A stretch of DNA of 64,000 bases from contig NW_026960614.1 of the NCBI RefSeq assembly GCF_021018805.1, forward strand, positions 1,736,001 to 1,800,000. Direction: 5' to 3'. The notes beneath the pieces are model-generated. The model did not search any database. It saw only the letters and a program-made list of their open reading frames with translations, and was not told the DNA's origin. The position numbers and the translations under genes are program-made. Positions 62,667-64,000 of the stretch are shown here, piece by piece. Numbering within the stretch: position 1 is the stretch's first letter; every line of letters starts with the position of its first letter. This DNA comes from Prinia subflava. Its lineage: Eukaryota; Chordata; Aves; Passeriformes; Cisticolidae.

Positions 62667-63513
62667 CATTTCTATGGAAGGAAGAAAGGGATTAAAACCT
62701 GTGATTGATGAATTAGTAAGAAGGGGGACCCTAGAACAATGCCTCTCAAGACATAATACTGCGATTTTAGCAGTATGAAAAACTGATGGAACCTATAGGT
62801 TAGTCCAATTTCTAAGAGCTGTGAATCAAAGAACAAAAACAAGTTTTCCTGTAGTTGCCAATCCATACACCCTCTTGAACCAAATTTCCCCTGAAGGCAC
62901 CTGGTATAGTGTAATAGATCTGAAAGATGCTTTTTGGACTTGTCCATTAGCCGAAGACAGCCGGGATTATTTTGCCTTTCAGTGGGAGGACCCTGAAACA
63001 AATAGGAAGCAACAGTTCAAGTGGACATCCTTACCCCAGGGGTCTGTCGATTCACCTAACTTGTTCGGGCAAGCACTAGGGCAATTATTAAGTCAGTTTG
63101 TACCAGCAGAAGGAACCAAACTTTTGCAGTATGTTGATGACCTATTAATAGCTGGTCCAAGGGAGGAAGACGTGAAGACAAGCACAATAGCATTATTAAA
63201 TTTCTTAGGGAAGAAAGGATTAAAGGTATCAAAATTACAGTTCACTGAACAGGAGGTGAAGTACCTGGGGCACTGGATCATGAAAGGGAAAAAGAAGTTG
63301 GACTCTGATAGAGTAGCAGGAATCATTGCATTACCTCCTCCACAGTCAAAAAGGGAAGTCAGGCAGCTGTTGGGATTTTTGGGGTACTGCAGACAGTGGA
63401 TTGAGGGGTATAGCGAGAAGGTAAAATTTTTATATGAGAAATTAACTACAGACAGAATAAAATGGACAGAGCAAGATGAAGCAAGAATGTTGGAGTCCAG
63501 GGCATCCCTCTGA
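62667..63513 (+). pseudogene. pol: Reverse transcriptase of provirus G2
   Basis: After a stop near 62777 the frame from 62821 is open for 230 codons. It contains NPYTLLNQI, VIDLKDAFWTCPL (motif A), LPQGSVDSPNLFGQAL (motif B) and LLQYVDDLLIAG (catalytic YVDD, motif C), followed by VKYLGHWI (motif E) and QLLGFLGYCRQWI thumb sequence. Gamma-type RT. It ends at a stop at 63511 in the connection region; RNase H and integrase are missing. Confidence 0.85.
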
Positions 63514-63529
63514 TCACCCTGAAAGGTCA

Positions 63530-63615
63530 GGGACCCTGTCAAAGGGGTCTGCAACCCAGGCAGGGGGGTCTGGAACGTGTACAAGGGGGTCTGGGATGTG
63601 TACAGGGGGGTTGTA
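63530..63615 (+). repeat. G-rich tandem repeat (about 26 bp x 3)
   Basis: Three imperfect units share AGGGGGGTCTG followed by G(A/G)(A/T)(C/T)GTGTAC. It directly follows the RT truncation point of G2. Confidence 0.6.
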
Positions 63616-64000
63616 AGCCTTGGCACAGAGCCCAGAGAGATGCAGGCTTTGACTTCAGTCCATGGGAGAGACTACCTACATTGCAGGAGGAATTACAAGT
63701 CACCAAGGTGTGAAATAGATAGTAATCAGTTTATCACTGGGGGTGCATGTATTTTGGGTATGTGGACTTGAGAAGACAAAATGGAGGATTCGGGGCGTGG
63801 TCCTGTCCTTCTTCTTGTCCGACATTTCTGCTGTGAATGTAGCACCTTTGGATAGGGTCAGAGTAGATATGACCTGTCTAGCATAGGTGTTGGGTATTGG
63901 TGATTAATTGTAAATAATAAAAACATAATATGTAGTATAAGAGGTAAAGACCCTCCCAGAGGCGAGGAGAGCATCGTTGCCCCTGCTGCTGCACAGAGCT
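63616..64000 (+). other. Probable plus-strand LTR running off the window
   Basis: TTAATTGTAAATAATAAAAAC near 63905 and a pyrimidine-rich GTTGCCCCTGCTGCTGC stretch at the end resemble the promoter/U5 layout of LTR-I at 50700-50800. The 3' end is outside the window. Confidence 0.35.

Larger units (their letters stand above)
55781..63513 (+). mobile_element. Provirus G2 (gamma-type ERV), plus strand, interrupted
   Basis: Order on the plus strand: primer site, long leader (55800-56240 and 58990-59350), gag (59352-60932), protease (60942-61385) and RT (62667-63513). The right end is truncated after RT. It was interrupted by ERV-S copy 2 in the leader and by solo LTR-A between protease and RT. Motifs (MGQ Gag start, in-frame UAG between gag and pol, YVDD RT) point to class I. 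Confidence 0.8.

Noticed and set aside
1..64000. CRISPR arrays, rRNA, bacterial operons, phage or plasmid signatures
   Set aside because: None seen. All repeats are LTRs, LINEs, micro- or minisatellites of a vertebrate genome.

Overview
This window is vertebrate DNA from a bird, and most likely from the female-specific W chromosome. Two signs support that. First, CR1 LINEs with the avian 3' end occur several times. Second, a three-exon HINT1-family gene lies on the minus strand at about 7250-10090, and its histidine triad is damaged (R-I-H-L-P-V where the family has three histidines). That is the hallmark of HINTW (also ASW or Wpkci), the multicopy W-linked relative of HINT1. Almost everything else is endogenous retroviral (ERV) sequence, as expected for a non-recombining avian W. 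I see no bacterial-type genes, rRNA, convincing tRNA or CRISPR array.

Working names for LTR families, because I cannot search Repbase: A (about 1.1-1.25 kb, TGTTGGAG...CTCGGCA, internal minisatellite), B (TGTC(C/T)(T/A)GG..., tRNA-Lys-type primer site), C (gamma-type, ends TTTATAACA), D, E (about 0.8 kb, TGTTGGGGG...AAGACA), F (1.4 kb), H (about 0.32 kb), I, L, M, S (about 0.4 kb, TGTGGGATTG...CTACAACA). Most boundaries were fixed by TG...CA termini plus a target-site duplication (TSD), which I checked by eye.

Layout. 1-650: unassigned. 642-4561: a nest of five LTRs (A containing B, which contains D and E, with C inside D). 4790-6340: CR1 3' ends. 7250-10290: the HINTW copy and its CpG-island promoter. 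10290-11790: LTR-like DNA with a solo S LTR. 11900-18890: two antisense CR1 elements with LTRs inserted. 18900-25460: AT-rich DNA with an antisense A LTR and a solo H LTR. 25463-32389: antisense class II provirus M with perfect 6-bp TSDs. 33054-40440: antisense class II provirus K1, with an open 433-codon env, interrupted in integrase by provirus H (35812-40272), which itself holds two later LTRs. 40450-42420: plus-strand ERV with a B LTR. 42880-45370: older antisense pol and LTR debris. 45366-53860: antisense gamma-type provirus G1 broken by E, F and I LTRs. 53868-55530: copy 1 of the short ERV family S. 55640-63513: plus-strand gamma-type provirus G2, split by a very young, apparently non-autonomous S element (56241-58983) and a solo A LTR (61429-62660). 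63514-64000: further LTR-like DNA.

The elements do not form a pathway. They form a stratigraphy in which each insertion dates itself as younger than its host. The relative order can be read directly, and the S family is probably the most recently active.
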